A DNA stretch of 64,000 nucleotides, from the NCBI GenBank assembly GCA_963605745.1, contig CAVCWT010000012.1, positions 1 to 64,000 on the forward strand, in the 5' to 3' direction. The notes below the pieces were generated by a model. It was not told where the DNA came from. It saw only the letters and a program-made list of their open reading frames with translations, and did not search any database. Within the stretch, counting starts at the first letter, position 1, and every line of letters begins with the position of its first letter. The stretch comes from CAG-791 sp963605745 (GTDB lineage: Bacteria > Bacillota > Clostridia > Lachnospirales > Lachnospiraceae). The position numbers and the translations under genes are program-made. This document shows, in pieces, positions 9,509-18,931 of the stretch.

Positions 9509-9700
9509 ACAATTCCTGTCTTTCCTGTTTCCGATGGTAAAGAAACCCATCTCGTATTTTGCTGTGAATTTCCGTTCTTATGGTGTCAATGATACCATAT
9601 CATTCCGGAAATCCTCATGCAAATTACGCGATGGGTTTACAACTATGCTCATATGCTACTGTCAGCTCGCCTGCCAGAGATGTGACAGGGCCGCATCCTT

Positions 9701-11014
9701 TCAGGCAGAGACGACCTGCGTAGCCTCTGTCCTTGTGCCGTCTGTGTGCACCAGAATCGGCCGTCCGCTGCCCAGAACCGCATCCTTGGTCACGATGCAT
9801 TCCTGCACCGTTTCATCCGACGGGATCGTATACATCACGTCCATAGTGACACGCTCCAGGATGGAACGCAGTCCTCTGGCGCCGGTTTTACGTTCCACGG
9901 CCATTTTGGCAATCTCTTCCAATGCCTCATCCTCAAAGGAGAGTTCCACACCGTCATAATGGAAGAGCTTGCGGTACTGCTTGATGAGCGCATTCTTCGG
10001 AACCTTCAGAATGCGGATCAGTGCATTCACATCCAGACCTTCCAGGGTAACAACCACCGGTACACGGCCAATAAACTCAGGAATCAGTCCGAACTTAACC
10101 AGATCCTGCGGAACCACTTCCTTCAGAACCAGGCCCGGATCCTTTTCTTCTTTTTCAGCAACCGAAGCATTAAAGCCCATGGAACGGTAATCCGTTCTCT
10201 CACGGATGATCTTGTCCAGTCCGTCAAAGGCCCCGCCGCAAATGAACAGGATATTGCTGGTATCGATCTGAATCAGCTCCTGCTGCGGATGCTTTCTGCC
10301 GCCCTGCGGAGGCACCGATGCCACCGTACCTTCAACAATCTTCAGCAGAGCCTGCTGTACACCTTCACCGGATACATCGCGGGTAATCGAGACATTCTCG
10401 CCTTTTTTTCCGATCTTGTCGATCTCATCAATATAGATGATGCCCAGCTGTGCGCGCTCAATGTTGTAATCGGCTGCCTGAATCAGCTTGAGCAGGATGT
10501 TCTCTACGTCTTCACCAACGTATCCAGCCTCTGTCAATGTCGTTGCATCCGCAATTGCAAAAGGAACATTCAGCAGCTTTGCCAGTGTCTGTGCCAGATA
10601 GGTCTTACCGGAGCCCGTGGGACCCAGCATCAGAATATTCGACTTTTGCAGCTCAACCTCAGCATCCTCCGGATCTTCGTAGGGATGATCGCCGATGATC
10701 CTCTTGTAGTGGTTATAAACCGAAACCGCCAAAACCTTTTTGGCTTCATCCTGTCCGATGACATACTGATCCAGGAATTCCTTGATCTGTGCCGGCTTCA
10801 TCAGATTGATATCCTGTTCGGTCAGGCCGCCGGCAGAATACTCTTCTTCCCGTCGTCCCTCTTCACCGTCAATGATATCGCCGCAGATTGCGACACATTC
10901 GTCGCAGATATACACGCCTTCCGGTCCTGCAATCAGTTTGCGAACCTCCTGCTCTTCTCTTCCGCAGAAGGAGCAATGTCTGGGTGGAACCATTCTCTTA
11001 TTGCCGCTTGCCAT
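9701..11014 (-). CDS. clpX: ATP-dependent Clp protease ATP-binding subunit ClpX
   Basis: A 437-residue AAA+ unfoldase that feeds substrates to ClpP. The N-terminal zinc-binding domain has four cysteines as CSFC...CDEC (residues about 14-40). Walker A GPTGSGKT, pore loop GYVGED, Walker B IIYIDEIDKI, the IGF-like ClpP-docking region and the sensor-2 GARGLRS are present. Length is normal. The upstream sequence has a purine-rich GAAAAGAG stretch before the ATG. It is separated from clpP by 230 bp that contain a repeat. Confidence 0.98.
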   Translation of the reverse strand: MASGNKRMVPPRHCSFCGREEQEVRKLIAGPEGVYICDECVAICGDIIDGEEGRREEEYSAGGLTEQDINLMKPAQIKEFLDQYVIGQDEAKKVLAVSVYNHYKRIIGDHPYEDPEDAEVELQKSNILMLGPTGSGKTYLAQTLAKLLNVPFAIADATTLTEAGYVGEDVENILLKLIQAADYNIERAQLGIIYIDEIDKIGKKGENVSITRDVSGEGVQQALLKIVEGTVASVPPQGGRKHPQQELIQIDTSNILFICGGAFDGLDKIIRERTDYRSMGFNASVAEKEEKDPGLVLKEVVPQDLVKFGLIPEFIGRVPVVVTLEGLDVNALIRILKVPKNALIKQYRKLFHYDGVELSFEDEALEEIAKMAVERKTGARGLRSILERVTMDVMYTIPSDETVQECIVTKDAVLGSGRPILVHTDGTRTEATQVVSA

Positions 11015-11083
11015 AGCTCTACTCTTTTCTACTCTTCAATGCGCACAAAACGCATTCCCTCATGTCTCTTCGTTCACGTTGAT

Positions 11084-11120
11084 CGGGTACCGTACCCGTA
11101 CAGCGTTTGCAATATCACCG
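11084..11120. repeat. Family 2 repeat plus small palindrome between clpP and clpX
   Basis: A perfect palindrome CGGGTAC-c-GTACCCG (11084-11098) is joined to GTACAGCGTTTGCAATATCACCG, a partial copy of the family 2 repeat core. The rest of the 230-bp clpP-clpX gap shows no gene. Confidence 0.5.
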
Positions 11121-11245
11121 TTTCAATGAAACAGTGGCCAAATAACGTCTCCCCGGCCGATCTTTCCGATTCCTTAAATTCAGGTATCCACGTAGGGAAA
11201 TGCTGATTCGATCCGTATTTCCCCGAGCTGCCCTTCATAGAAGTC

Positions 11246-11860
11246 TCAGGCATTTCTGAGTGCATCCTCAATTTCTTTTCGTGTTGTATAAATGTGATCG
11301 ATCAGGCCGTACTCGAGAGCCTCCTGTGCAGACATCCAGTTATCGCGATCCGTATCACGGCACAGATCCTCATAGGTTCTGCCGGTGTTCTCTGCCAGAA
11401 TGTTGTTCAGCTTCTCTCTGGTTCTCTTGATGTGCTCGGCTGCGATCAGCATATCGCTGGCCTGTCCCTCAGTGCCGCCGGAGGGCTGATGAATCAGAAT
11501 CTCTGCATTGGGAAGAGAATATCTCTTTCCCTTTGTTCCGCCCGCCAAAAGGAAAGAACCCATGCTGGCTGCCATGCCCATGCAGATGGTGGATACATCA
11601 CATTTGATGAACTTCATCGTGTCATAAATGGCAAGGCCTGCTGTAACAGATCCGCCGGGGCTGTTGATATAGAACTGAATGTCCTTCTCCGGATCCTCGC
11701 CCTCAAGGAACAGGAGCTGAGCCACAATGAGCTCTGCAGACTGATCCGTCACCTGATCTCCCAGGATGATGATGCGCTCCTTTAACAGTCTGGAATAAAT
11801 ATCGTAGGAACGCTCCCCGTTTCCGGTCTGCTCTACGACCATAGGTACATAATTTGCCAT
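11246..11860 (-). CDS. clpP: ATP-dependent Clp protease proteolytic subunit ClpP
   Basis: A 204-residue serine protease of the ClpP family, forming the tetradecameric chamber used by ClpX. The catalytic triad is visible: Ser in GMAASMGSFLL, His in IHQPSGG, Asp in RDTDRDNWMS. The N-terminus MANYVPMVVEQTGNGERSYD is typical of housekeeping ClpP. AGGAGG stands ahead of the ATG. It lies downstream of tig with a hairpin between them, so some transcripts from the tig promoter may stop before clpP. Confidence 0.98.
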   Translation of the reverse strand: MANYVPMVVEQTGNGERSYDIYSRLLKERIIILGDQVTDQSAELIVAQLLFLEGEDPEKDIQFYINSPGGSVTAGLAIYDTMKFIKCDVSTICMGMAASMGSFLLAGGTKGKRYSLPNAEILIHQPSGGTEGQASDMLIAAEHIKRTREKLNNILAENTGRTYEDLCRDTDRDNWMSAQEALEYGLIDHIYTTRKEIEDALRNA

Positions 11861-11959
11861 GGATACCTCCTATGAATAATCTGCGATCTTTGTTCGGCTC
11901 TCCATCCTGAATCGTTATCCCGATTTCATGATGGATGCAGCTGGCCAAACCACCGATAA

Positions 11960-11997
11960 CTATAAAACAAAGGCCTTGCGATACGCAAGACCTTTGC
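11960..11997 (-). terminator. Terminator between tig and clpP
   Basis: The stem CAAAGGTCTTGCG / CGCAAGGCCTTTG (one mismatch) with a three-base loop is followed by TTTTATAG on the minus strand, about 37 bp past the tig stop. Confidence 0.75.
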
Positions 11998-12032
11998 TCA
12001 GCTTTACAATCTTTTCATTGTTATTGTGAGAA

Positions 12033-13439
12033 TTACTCAGCGTCCTCAGTTACAGGAGCTTCCTCTTCGGGAGCCTCCTCTGCCTTCTTGGTGGACTTTC
12101 TGGTTCTCTTGGGCTTTTCCTCGCCGTCCTCTTCCTTTTTAGCCTTCTTGGTCTCCTTGGCATTCTCAGCGATGAACTCAGCAGCCTTGCGAATTCGAAC
12201 GTCCTTCTTGAGATCGTCCTTCATCTCATCACTGCCGAACAGACTCTTTACACTGTCAACAGGAGTGCGATACTGATCTGCAATCTTCTGATATTCGTTC
12301 TCGAGATCCTCATCGGTAACCTCGATGTTCTCAGCATCGGCAACGGCCTCCAGAACCAGGCTGTTACGGATTCTCTGCTCTGCCTGGGGCTTGAGCTGCT
12401 CAAGGAACTGCTCCTTGGTCTGACCGGTATACTGCAGATACATTTCCAGCTGCATGCCCTGATACTGCATGTTCTGTGCGAACTCATTTGCCAGATTCTG
12501 CTGCTGTGTGTACAGCATTGCCTCAGGGATCTGAATCTCAGCATCCTCTACAGCTGCAGCAACGGCCTCCTTCTCACGGGCGTTCTTGCGATCCTCATCC
12601 TTGCGAGCCTGCAGGTTCTTGCGAACATCTGCCTTGTACTCCTCCAGAGTGGAGAACTCAGAAACCTCATCTGCGAACTCATCGTTCAATTCCGGCAGAA
12701 CCTTTGCCTTGATGGCATTCACCTTGCAGTGGAAAACAGCGGCCTTACCAGCCAGAGATTCCTGATGATAATCCTCCGGGAAGGTAACCTCAACGTCCTT
12801 CTCCTCGCCAATGCTCATGCCAACCAGCTGCTCCTCAAATCCAGGGATAAAGGAATGAGAGCCAACGGTCAGATCATAATTCTCTGCGGTGCCGCCATCA
12901 AATGCAACGCCGTCAACAGATCCTGCAAAGTCCAGCTTGATCATATCGCCGTCTGCAACCGGACGATCCGTTACATCCTGAATCTTGCCGTTTGCATCCT
13001 GCTGGCGCTTGAGCTCCTTCTCAACATCCTCGTCGGTAACTTCAGCTGCGTCCTGCTTGGTAATCGAAACACCCTTATACTTGCCCAGAGACACCGGAGG
13101 CTTCAGAGCAACTTCTGCTGTGTAGATAAAGCTCTTTCCTTCCTCGATCTGTGTCACATCAATCTTAGGATTGGAAACAACGTCCTCTCCGCACTCCTTG
13201 ACAGCATCTGCATAGGAGTCGTTGATGCAGTTGTTGGCAGCATCCTCATAGAAAATTGCTGCGCCGTACATCTTCTCAACGATCTTACGAGGAGCCTTGC
13301 CTTTACGGAAACCAGGAATGGAGATGCGGTTCTTCTCCTTCTGATATGCCTTCTCAATCGCCTTGCCGAAATCCTCAGCACTCACTTCGATGGTGAGCTT
13401 GGCCATGCTGTTCTCGAGCTTTTCAACACTAACGCTCAT
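12033..13439 (-). CDS. tig: Trigger factor, ribosome-associated chaperone and prolyl isomerase
   Basis: A 468-residue trigger factor. The N-terminal ribosome-binding domain contains GFRKGKAPRK (about residues 43-52), the loop that docks at the exit tunnel. An FKBP-type PPIase domain follows (about 155-245, GDMIKLDFAGSVDGVAFDGG), then the helical C-terminal chaperone domain. The last 40 residues are a charged tail alternating Lys and Glu that ends EEAPVTEDAE, longer than in model proteins. AGGAGG precedes the ATG by about nine bases. A well-formed promoter lies upstream at 13549-13577. Confidence 0.97.
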   Translation of the reverse strand: MSVSVEKLENSMAKLTIEVSAEDFGKAIEKAYQKEKNRISIPGFRKGKAPRKIVEKMYGAAIFYEDAANNCINDSYADAVKECGEDVVSNPKIDVTQIEEGKSFIYTAEVALKPPVSLGKYKGVSITKQDAAEVTDEDVEKELKRQQDANGKIQDVTDRPVADGDMIKLDFAGSVDGVAFDGGTAENYDLTVGSHSFIPGFEEQLVGMSIGEEKDVEVTFPEDYHQESLAGKAAVFHCKVNAIKAKVLPELNDEFADEVSEFSTLEEYKADVRKNLQARKDEDRKNAREKEAVAAAVEDAEIQIPEAMLYTQQQNLANEFAQNMQYQGMQLEMYLQYTGQTKEQFLEQLKPQAEQRIRNSLVLEAVADAENIEVTDEDLENEYQKIADQYRTPVDSVKSLFGSDEMKDDLKKDVRIRKAAEFIAENAKETKKAKKEEDGEEKPKRTRKSTKKAEEAPEEEAPVTEDAE

Positions 13440-13548
13440 TGATTTGATTCCTCCTGATGGTCATTTCACATAGTCTTGCTGCATACCGTCTGCGATTCCG
13501 ATCCGTCTCTTATTGTCCGGAACCGTTACAGCAAACAGACAATTTAAG

Positions 13549-13577
13549 AGTATACGCAAGAGTGCCGTATTTTGCAA
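13549..13577 (-). promoter_or_regulatory. Sigma-A promoter of tig
   Basis: Minus-strand TTGCAA (13572-13577) and TATACT (13549-13554) with a 17-bp spacer, about 110 bp upstream of the tig start. Confidence 0.65.
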
Positions 13578-13629
13578 GGTTTTCCGGCTGCCTCCTACGA
13601 GAAGACATTTAATTTGTTGCTTTCTATAG

Positions 13630-15888
13630 TTACTCCACGGCCTTGATGTATACCTGCACAGCCTCGTAGTCCGTTCTTGACATAGGAAGCGTATAGCCGG
13701 CGTGCTTTAACGCCTTTCCGGACATCCTGCAGCCGGAAATTCCGGATTTTCCTGAAATCTCGCTCTCGTATTCCATATCGTCCGAGGCTACCGTATTTTC
13801 TACGATTTCAATTTCATAGATGGTATCATCAGCCAGTCCCTGTACATTTACATGATACGGCTTCTGATTGCCTTCGACGCCGCAGTAAACGGCCGTGATC
13901 AGAGCTTCCTTCTGATCTTCACTCACCATTTCCCAGGCAACGCAGACATCATCCAGACCGGTCAGGCGGTAATACTCTCCATGCTGGATCAGCTCATAGA
14001 AGCGCTTGAAGGTGCGGATCTGCTCCTTTGCCTCTTCTTTTTCCTGTTCGGTCATCCTGGTGATGTCCAGCTCATAGCCAAAGGTTCCTGCCATGGCAAC
14101 GCAGCCTCTTGTGTGGAGCTGTGTCATTCTTCCGGTCTGATGGTTCGGCACGGCACTGACGTGAGCTCCCATGGTCGAAACGGGATATCCCAGCGACGAG
14201 CCATACTGAATGGAGATGCGGCAGATTGCATCTGTATCATCGGACAGCCAGATCTGTGGTGTGTAATACATCATGCCGGCATCGTATCTTCCGCCGCCGC
14301 CGCTGCAGCCCTCGATGAGAATTTCCGGAAATCTCTGATGGAGCTGCTCCAGCACATAATACAGGCCAAGGATAAAGCGGTGCGCGAATTCGCCCTGATG
14401 TTTCGCATCCAGCGTATTGCTGTATTTATCGCACATGCTGCGGTTCATGTCCCACTTGACATAGCTGATGGGAGCATTGGAAAGAATATCACACATTCTT
14501 TCCAGGATGTAATCGCAGACCTCTTTTCTGGAGAAGTCCAGAAGGAGCTCATTTCTGCCAAGGCAGGGCTTTCGGCCGGGAGCAGTAATGGCCCAGTCGG
14601 GATGTGCCCGGTAAAGATCACTGTCAATGGAGATGGCCTCCGGCTCGAACCAGATGCCGAACAGCATTCCGTCCTCGGTAATCCGATCCCCCAGCTCCTT
14701 CAATGTGCAGCCGAGCTTTTTCTCGTTGGTAAACCAGTCGCCCAGTCCGCAGTTATCATTGTCTCTTGCACCAAACCAGCCGTCATCCATGACGAACAGG
14801 TCAACACCCATCTCATGGGCATCCTTTGCAATGGATACCAGCTTGTCACCGGTAAAGTTAAAATACGTTGCCTCCCAGTTGTTGATGAGAACCGGGCGCT
14901 GTTTGTTCTTCCAGGTGCCGCGGCACACATTCTCGCGAATGGCCTTGTGATAATTGCGGCTCAGCTGTCCGATTCCCTCTTCGCTGTAGGCCATCATAAC
15001 CTGCGGCGTCTCGAAGGTCTCTCCGGCGCCCAGATTCCAGCGGAATTCATCGGGATGAAGGCCGCAGATAAATCTCGTCTGATCTGCCTGATCCTTCTCC
15101 ACCTCCATCAGGAAATTGCCGCTGTAAAGGAAGGAAAATCCGTAGCACTTCCCCTGGGTCTCAGTAGCCGTGTGCTCACACAGAATGGAAAACGGATGAT
15201 ACTGGTGGCTGGAGGCTCCTCTGACGCTTCCTACGGAGGACACACCGCTCGGAATCTCTCTTCTGACGACATTGCGCTCCATGGCATGTCTGCCGCTGAG
15301 CGTGATCCAGTCCAGATGCTCGAACTGGAAATCAATGCTCATGGATGCAGCCTTCTCCAGCTGCAGCTCCTCTTTTCCTTCATTTACGAGCTTTGCCGAC
15401 CGGACAATGACATCCTTGTCCTCCAGAACGCCATACCAGAGCTCTACCTTGAGGCCTGTCACTTCATCCTTCAAGGTCACGCAAAGGCTCTGATAATGAT
15501 CCTCCTCTGCATAGGCCGCAGGAAGCCCCTCAATCTGATACAATCCGTCCACAACCTTGCAGCTGTCATAATAAAGGCTCACGGTCTGATTGCCGGTCAC
15601 CTCACGGGTTCTGAGTCCTGTGATGCGATAATCGCCGGTGCCAAAGCAGCTGTACTCCTGCGGCAGAAGATCCATGGAATAGGTTCTGTCTACCGTTCCC
15701 ACCTCATAGGGATTGCCGCTGAAGCCTCTGTCCATGAAACGGATCTGCGAGTACAGATCGGTTTCATCGATACTGCTCCCGTAATAGGTGTGAATCAGCT
15801 TCTTCTTATCATCAATTTTCATCTGATAGGTCGAATGTTTTGTGTGCAGGCTGATGATTCCTGTTTGCTCATTCACTTTGATTGACAT
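13630..15888 (-). CDS. Alpha-galactosidase, glycoside hydrolase family 36
   Basis: A 752-residue enzyme that removes terminal alpha-1,6-galactose from raffinose-type sugars. Family landmarks: NNWEATYFNF and FVMDDGWFGARDND on the barrel, nucleophile Asp in VKWDMNRSMCD, and the acid/base Asp in WLSDDTDAICR. There is an N-terminal beta-sandwich domain (about residues 1-320) and a C-terminal Greek-key domain. There is no signal peptide, so it acts in the cytoplasm on imported oligosaccharides. The ATG at 15888 has AAGGAG at good spacing; an upstream frame extension lacks support. It is downstream of a YesL-like gene and a sugar ABC transporter, with a repeat element between. Confidence 0.96.
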   Translation of the reverse strand: MSIKVNEQTGIISLHTKHSTYQMKIDDKKKLIHTYYGSSIDETDLYSQIRFMDRGFSGNPYEVGTVDRTYSMDLLPQEYSCFGTGDYRITGLRTREVTGNQTVSLYYDSCKVVDGLYQIEGLPAAYAEEDHYQSLCVTLKDEVTGLKVELWYGVLEDKDVIVRSAKLVNEGKEELQLEKAASMSIDFQFEHLDWITLSGRHAMERNVVRREIPSGVSSVGSVRGASSHQYHPFSILCEHTATETQGKCYGFSFLYSGNFLMEVEKDQADQTRFICGLHPDEFRWNLGAGETFETPQVMMAYSEEGIGQLSRNYHKAIRENVCRGTWKNKQRPVLINNWEATYFNFTGDKLVSIAKDAHEMGVDLFVMDDGWFGARDNDNCGLGDWFTNEKKLGCTLKELGDRITEDGMLFGIWFEPEAISIDSDLYRAHPDWAITAPGRKPCLGRNELLLDFSRKEVCDYILERMCDILSNAPISYVKWDMNRSMCDKYSNTLDAKHQGEFAHRFILGLYYVLEQLHQRFPEILIEGCSGGGGRYDAGMMYYTPQIWLSDDTDAICRISIQYGSSLGYPVSTMGAHVSAVPNHQTGRMTQLHTRGCVAMAGTFGYELDITRMTEQEKEEAKEQIRTFKRFYELIQHGEYYRLTGLDDVCVAWEMVSEDQKEALITAVYCGVEGNQKPYHVNVQGLADDTIYEIEIVENTVASDDMEYESEISGKSGISGCRMSGKALKHAGYTLPMSRTDYEAVQVYIKAVE

Positions 15889-15909
15889 TTTCTCTCTCCT
15901 TGTCATTTT

Positions 15910-16065
15910 GTAGTTATTTAGCCCCCGCATCGAGGGTTTCCTACGGAAAATCTCGATGTGGCTGGGCAGAGGAGCTTCGCTCCTTGCCCACCCGGCAATT
16001 TCAATTATGAATTTGTCCGCGAAGCGCCCAATTCATATTGGAATCGCAAGGTGCTAACCAGATAC
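15910..16065. repeat. Family 1 interspersed element, about 156 bp
   Basis: The element fills the gap between the YesL-like gene and the alpha-galactosidase. Its ends are imperfect inverted copies (GTATCTGGTTAGCACC read from 16065, GTAGTTATTTAGCCCC read from 15910). Inside are stem-forming pairs, for example GGGCAAGGAGC with GCTCCTCTGCCC. It aligns along its length with the element at 47238-47364. The outer 12 bp overlap the end of the YesL-like gene and supply its last three sense codons and its stop. Confidence 0.75.
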
Positions 16066-16707
16066 GTCATTTTTTTGCATTACTGCCAGAAAATCCTTCA
16101 CTAAGGTCCCCGTCGTAATGTAGGACAGCACTCCGAATCCAAAGAAAAACCAGATAAAGGCGCCGATCGCCATCGTCGTATCGCTCAGATAGGTGAGATA
16201 CGCACAGATTCCGTGCAGTGCCGCCAATAGCAGTGCCTTCACAGGATTTCGAAAGGCAAAATAACACGCATTTATTACCAGCATTTTCATCCGGTTCTCA
16301 AAGCTTGCAATCACAGGGAACAGATACAACGCCAGGATAAGGAGCAGCGCCCCCATTGCCAGAATGGGATATCGGAACAGATCGATTGGACTCCCCGCCT
16401 CATTGCAGATCCGAATATCCGCATAGCCGAACACCGCCAGCAACGCAATCACAATCCAGGCAATGGTTCCCTTTACAAAGTTCTCCTTAAAGCCTTTCCA
16501 GAAGGTTTTAAAAACGCTCACCTCTCCGTCGTCCTTGTGAGCCTTCAGCATCAGATAACTTAATCCGCACCAGGATGCCCCAATGGTGACTATAGGAATC
16601 GAAAAGAACAAAAACAACAGGTTCCCTACCACCACGATCCAGACACGATTCATCATCCTGCCCAGCAAGGTGTCATTTCCGAAAATCCCCAGCAGTCTGT
16701 TTCCCAT
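16054..16707 (-). CDS. DUF624/YesL-like membrane protein
   Basis: A 217-residue protein with about five or six hydrophobic helices. The N-terminal motif of a short amphipathic segment then WIVVVGNLLFLFFSIPIVTIGAS is characteristic of the YesL (DUF624) family. These proteins are repeatedly found beside carbohydrate ABC transporters in Firmicutes; their molecular role is not established. Here the gene follows the two permeases. The ribosome binding site GAAAGAGAAA is weak. The final residues Val-Ser-Gly and the TAG come from the end of a repeat element (15910-16065), so the original C-terminus may have differed. Confidence 0.85.
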   Translation of the reverse strand: MGNRLLGIFGNDTLLGRMMNRVWIVVVGNLLFLFFSIPIVTIGASWCGLSYLMLKAHKDDGEVSVFKTFWKGFKENFVKGTIAWIVIALLAVFGYADIRICNEAGSPIDLFRYPILAMGALLLILALYLFPVIASFENRMKMLVINACYFAFRNPVKALLLAALHGICAYLTYLSDTTMAIGAFIWFFFGFGVLSYITTGTLVKDFLAVMQKNDVSG

Positions 16708-16763
16708 AAAGTTTCTCTTTCAAGCCGGCCCTGCCGGTCGTTTTTTTCCCTTTTCTTATGACA

Positions 16764-16806
16764 ACTGCGCAGGCTGTGTTCCATCTTTGGCACAACGCTG
16801 CGCAGT
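16764..16806. repeat. Inverted repeat in the gap after the MalG-type permease
   Basis: ACTGCGCAG and CTGCGCAGT flank a partly self-complementary centre (TGTGTTCCA / TGGCACA), giving a 43-bp hairpin with no T-run. It lies in a 229-bp gap without a gene. Role unknown. Confidence 0.45.
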
Positions 16807-16936
16807 GCATACTTTGTTGCCGTTCACACCTCCGCCATTGGCAAGGACACGGCCCCCTTTATTGTACCTCTTTGCCACAACGGCTGTGCAGGCCCATATT
16901 GACTGCCATTTCACAGCTGCTGCAAAGATCTTGTTT

Positions 16937-17779
16937 TTACAGTTTTCCGCCCGAGGTTGCAATACCTTCCACGAACTGTTTCTGGAAGATCAGGTAGATG
17001 ACGATCATCGGAATGACTGCCAACACAGCGGATGCCATCATTGCCGGATAGTCGCTGCCGTACTGTCCCTGCATCTTGGCAAGACCGGCACTTAAGGTCG
17101 TGGAATCACCATTGGTGCAGACGATCATGGGCCACATCAGATCCTTGAATGCGAACAGTGCTGTGAAGATACCAAGGGAAACCATGGAGGAACGGGTCAG
17201 CGGCATCATGATCATCAGGAATCTCTGGCCGACGTTGCAGCCATCGATGGCTGCGGCCTCTTCCAGGTCTTTAGGAAGACTCTGGTAGCCGGTCTTTAAC
17301 AGGTATGTTCCGAATGCAGTGACAATGCCGGGGAATACCAGACCTGCCGTCGTATTCAGGAGCTTCAGTTTGGAAACCATCAGGTACTGAGGGATGATGA
17401 AGATCTGCGAAGGAATCATCATCTGGATCAATACCAGTGAGAACATGAGCTTCTTGCCCGGGAAATTCAGTCTTCCGAAGGCATAACCTGCCATGGTTGC
17501 CGTGAGGCATGCGCAGATGACGCGGAAGAGAATCATCAGCAGTGTATTTTTGTACAGAATCAGGAAGTTATAGTTGTTCCATACCTTTACAAAGTTCTCC
17601 CAGTGCCATCCGCTGTGCGGCAGGATATAGAAGGGAGCCACGGAAATGGATTCCTGATTGGTCTTCACCGCGGTCAGAATCATCCAGGCAAAGGGCACCA
17701 GCATGATAAAGGCCATGATGATCAGGATGATATAGATAATGACTTTTCGAGCACGATCTTTTGCAATTGCACTTTCCAT
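16937..17779 (-). CDS. Sugar ABC transporter permease, MalG type
   Basis: A 280-residue inner-membrane permease with six predicted helices. The binding-protein-dependent permease signature EAAAIDGCNVGQRFLMIMMPL (the EAA loop that contacts the ATPase) is around residues 190-210. It belongs to the carbohydrate uptake CUT1 group, such as MsmG/RafG. The start is an ATG with GGAGGCAG upstream; the partner permease gene ends 18 bp before it. With the binding lipoprotein and the cytoplasmic alpha-galactosidase, the likely substrates are raffinose, stachyose or melibiose. No ATP-binding subunit is in the operon, so a shared MsmX/MsmK-type ATPase is presumably encoded elsewhere. Confidence 0.94.
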   Translation of the reverse strand: MESAIAKDRARKVIIYIILIIMAFIMLVPFAWMILTAVKTNQESISVAPFYILPHSGWHWENFVKVWNNYNFLILYKNTLLMILFRVICACLTATMAGYAFGRLNFPGKKLMFSLVLIQMMIPSQIFIIPQYLMVSKLKLLNTTAGLVFPGIVTAFGTYLLKTGYQSLPKDLEEAAAIDGCNVGQRFLMIMMPLTRSSMVSLGIFTALFAFKDLMWPMIVCTNGDSTTLSAGLAKMQGQYGSDYPAMMASAVLAVIPMIVIYLIFQKQFVEGIATSGGKL

Positions 17780-17797
17780 GATATCTGCCTCCTTCCC

Positions 17798-18703
17798 TTA
17801 GTTGTAGAATACGAACTTCTTTTCACATTTCTGCAAAATGAAGGTCATGATCATGATAAAGAGAACCAGTACCATTACCAGAGCCGCACCATAGCCCTTG
17901 TTGCCGTTGGTGAAAGCATACTGATAGAACAGGTACACAACGGACTGCGTTCTGTTCAGCGCCATGTTGGTCTTGTCCATTACCATGAACATCAGATCGA
18001 AGACCGTCAGGGCACCGATAATTCTCGTCTGTACGATAAAGAAGGTCGTAGGACTCAAAAGCGGAACCGTGATATTAAAGAACTGGCTGATGCCGCTGGC
18101 ACCGTCGATCTCTGCTGCCTCATAATAGTCCTTCGGAATCTCCTGAAGACCGCCGATGAACAGCACCATGTTATAGCCGATGATCGACCATACACCGATG
18201 ATGCCGACACTGATCCACGCAATGTTCGGATCCGAAATCCATGCTGCATCTGTGTGGAGAACATTGTTGATCAAACCAAACTGCTGGTTATATAACCATT
18301 TCCAGACCATGGCAACGGCTGCAGGAGCGCATACCATCGGCAGGAAAAAGATGGTACGGAAAGCGGACTTTCCGGCAATTTTCTGCTGTAACAAAACGGC
18401 CAGGACCATTGCGATCGCTACGCCGAAGGGAACCTCGATCAATGCGTATTTAATGGTGTTCCAGAGAGACTGCCAGGTCTCTACCTTGGATAATACTGCC
18501 TGGTAATTGGCCAGGCCGATAAAGATATTGCCTTTTCCGAAATCTCCTGTTTTGCAAAGAGACTGCCATACCGTGTTGACGGCCGGATAGAAATTCAAAA
18601 TGATCAGTCCCAACATAGTGGGAAGGATAAATGCCCATGCCCAAATGGCTTCTTTTTTCTGTGCCAGGGTCATCTTTTTCCGTTCTGCCCTTGCTGCTTT
18701 CAT
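17798..18703 (-). CDS. Sugar ABC transporter permease, MalF type
   Basis: A 301-residue permease with six predicted helices and the EAA-loop signature YYEAAEIDGASGISQFFNIT. It is the companion of the MalG-type permease 18 bp downstream. I place the start at the ATG at 18703 (MKAARAERKK) because AGGTGG lies eight bases upstream and the basic N-terminus followed by the first helix is typical. A frame extension to 18841 has no ribosome binding site and is unlike the family. The gene lies 228 bp downstream of the binding-protein gene. Confidence 0.93.
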   Translation of the reverse strand: MKAARAERKKMTLAQKKEAIWAWAFILPTMLGLIILNFYPAVNTVWQSLCKTGDFGKGNIFIGLANYQAVLSKVETWQSLWNTIKYALIEVPFGVAIAMVLAVLLQQKIAGKSAFRTIFFLPMVCAPAAVAMVWKWLYNQQFGLINNVLHTDAAWISDPNIAWISVGIIGVWSIIGYNMVLFIGGLQEIPKDYYEAAEIDGASGISQFFNITVPLLSPTTFFIVQTRIIGALTVFDLMFMVMDKTNMALNRTQSVVYLFYQYAFTNGNKGYGAALVMVLVLFIMIMTFILQKCEKKFVFYN

Positions 18704-18931
18704 GCTGTGCCCCACCTTTCTGAATCGGTAGCTTTGGATAACAGAATGAGATTCCGGATTGCTCCGGAACCCCATTCCTTTTCGTGATGGGAGGTCATGG
18801 CCGCCACAGCGATCAGATATCATTTGCTGACACTGTAACAAAGCGTCGTCTTCTCACTTTCCCATCGCTTTTGTGCAATAACTCGCCCCCCGAAATGAGG
18901 ATCTCTATGAACAGAGCTCGCCTAGCAGAAC

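Noticed and set aside
13852..15885. Very long plus-strand open frame opposite the alpha-galactosidase gene
   Set aside because: It mirrors a clear GH36 gene, has no recognisable motif and no ribosome binding site. The same applies to long antisense frames opposite clpX (9746-11206) and MotA-EAL (34068-35330).
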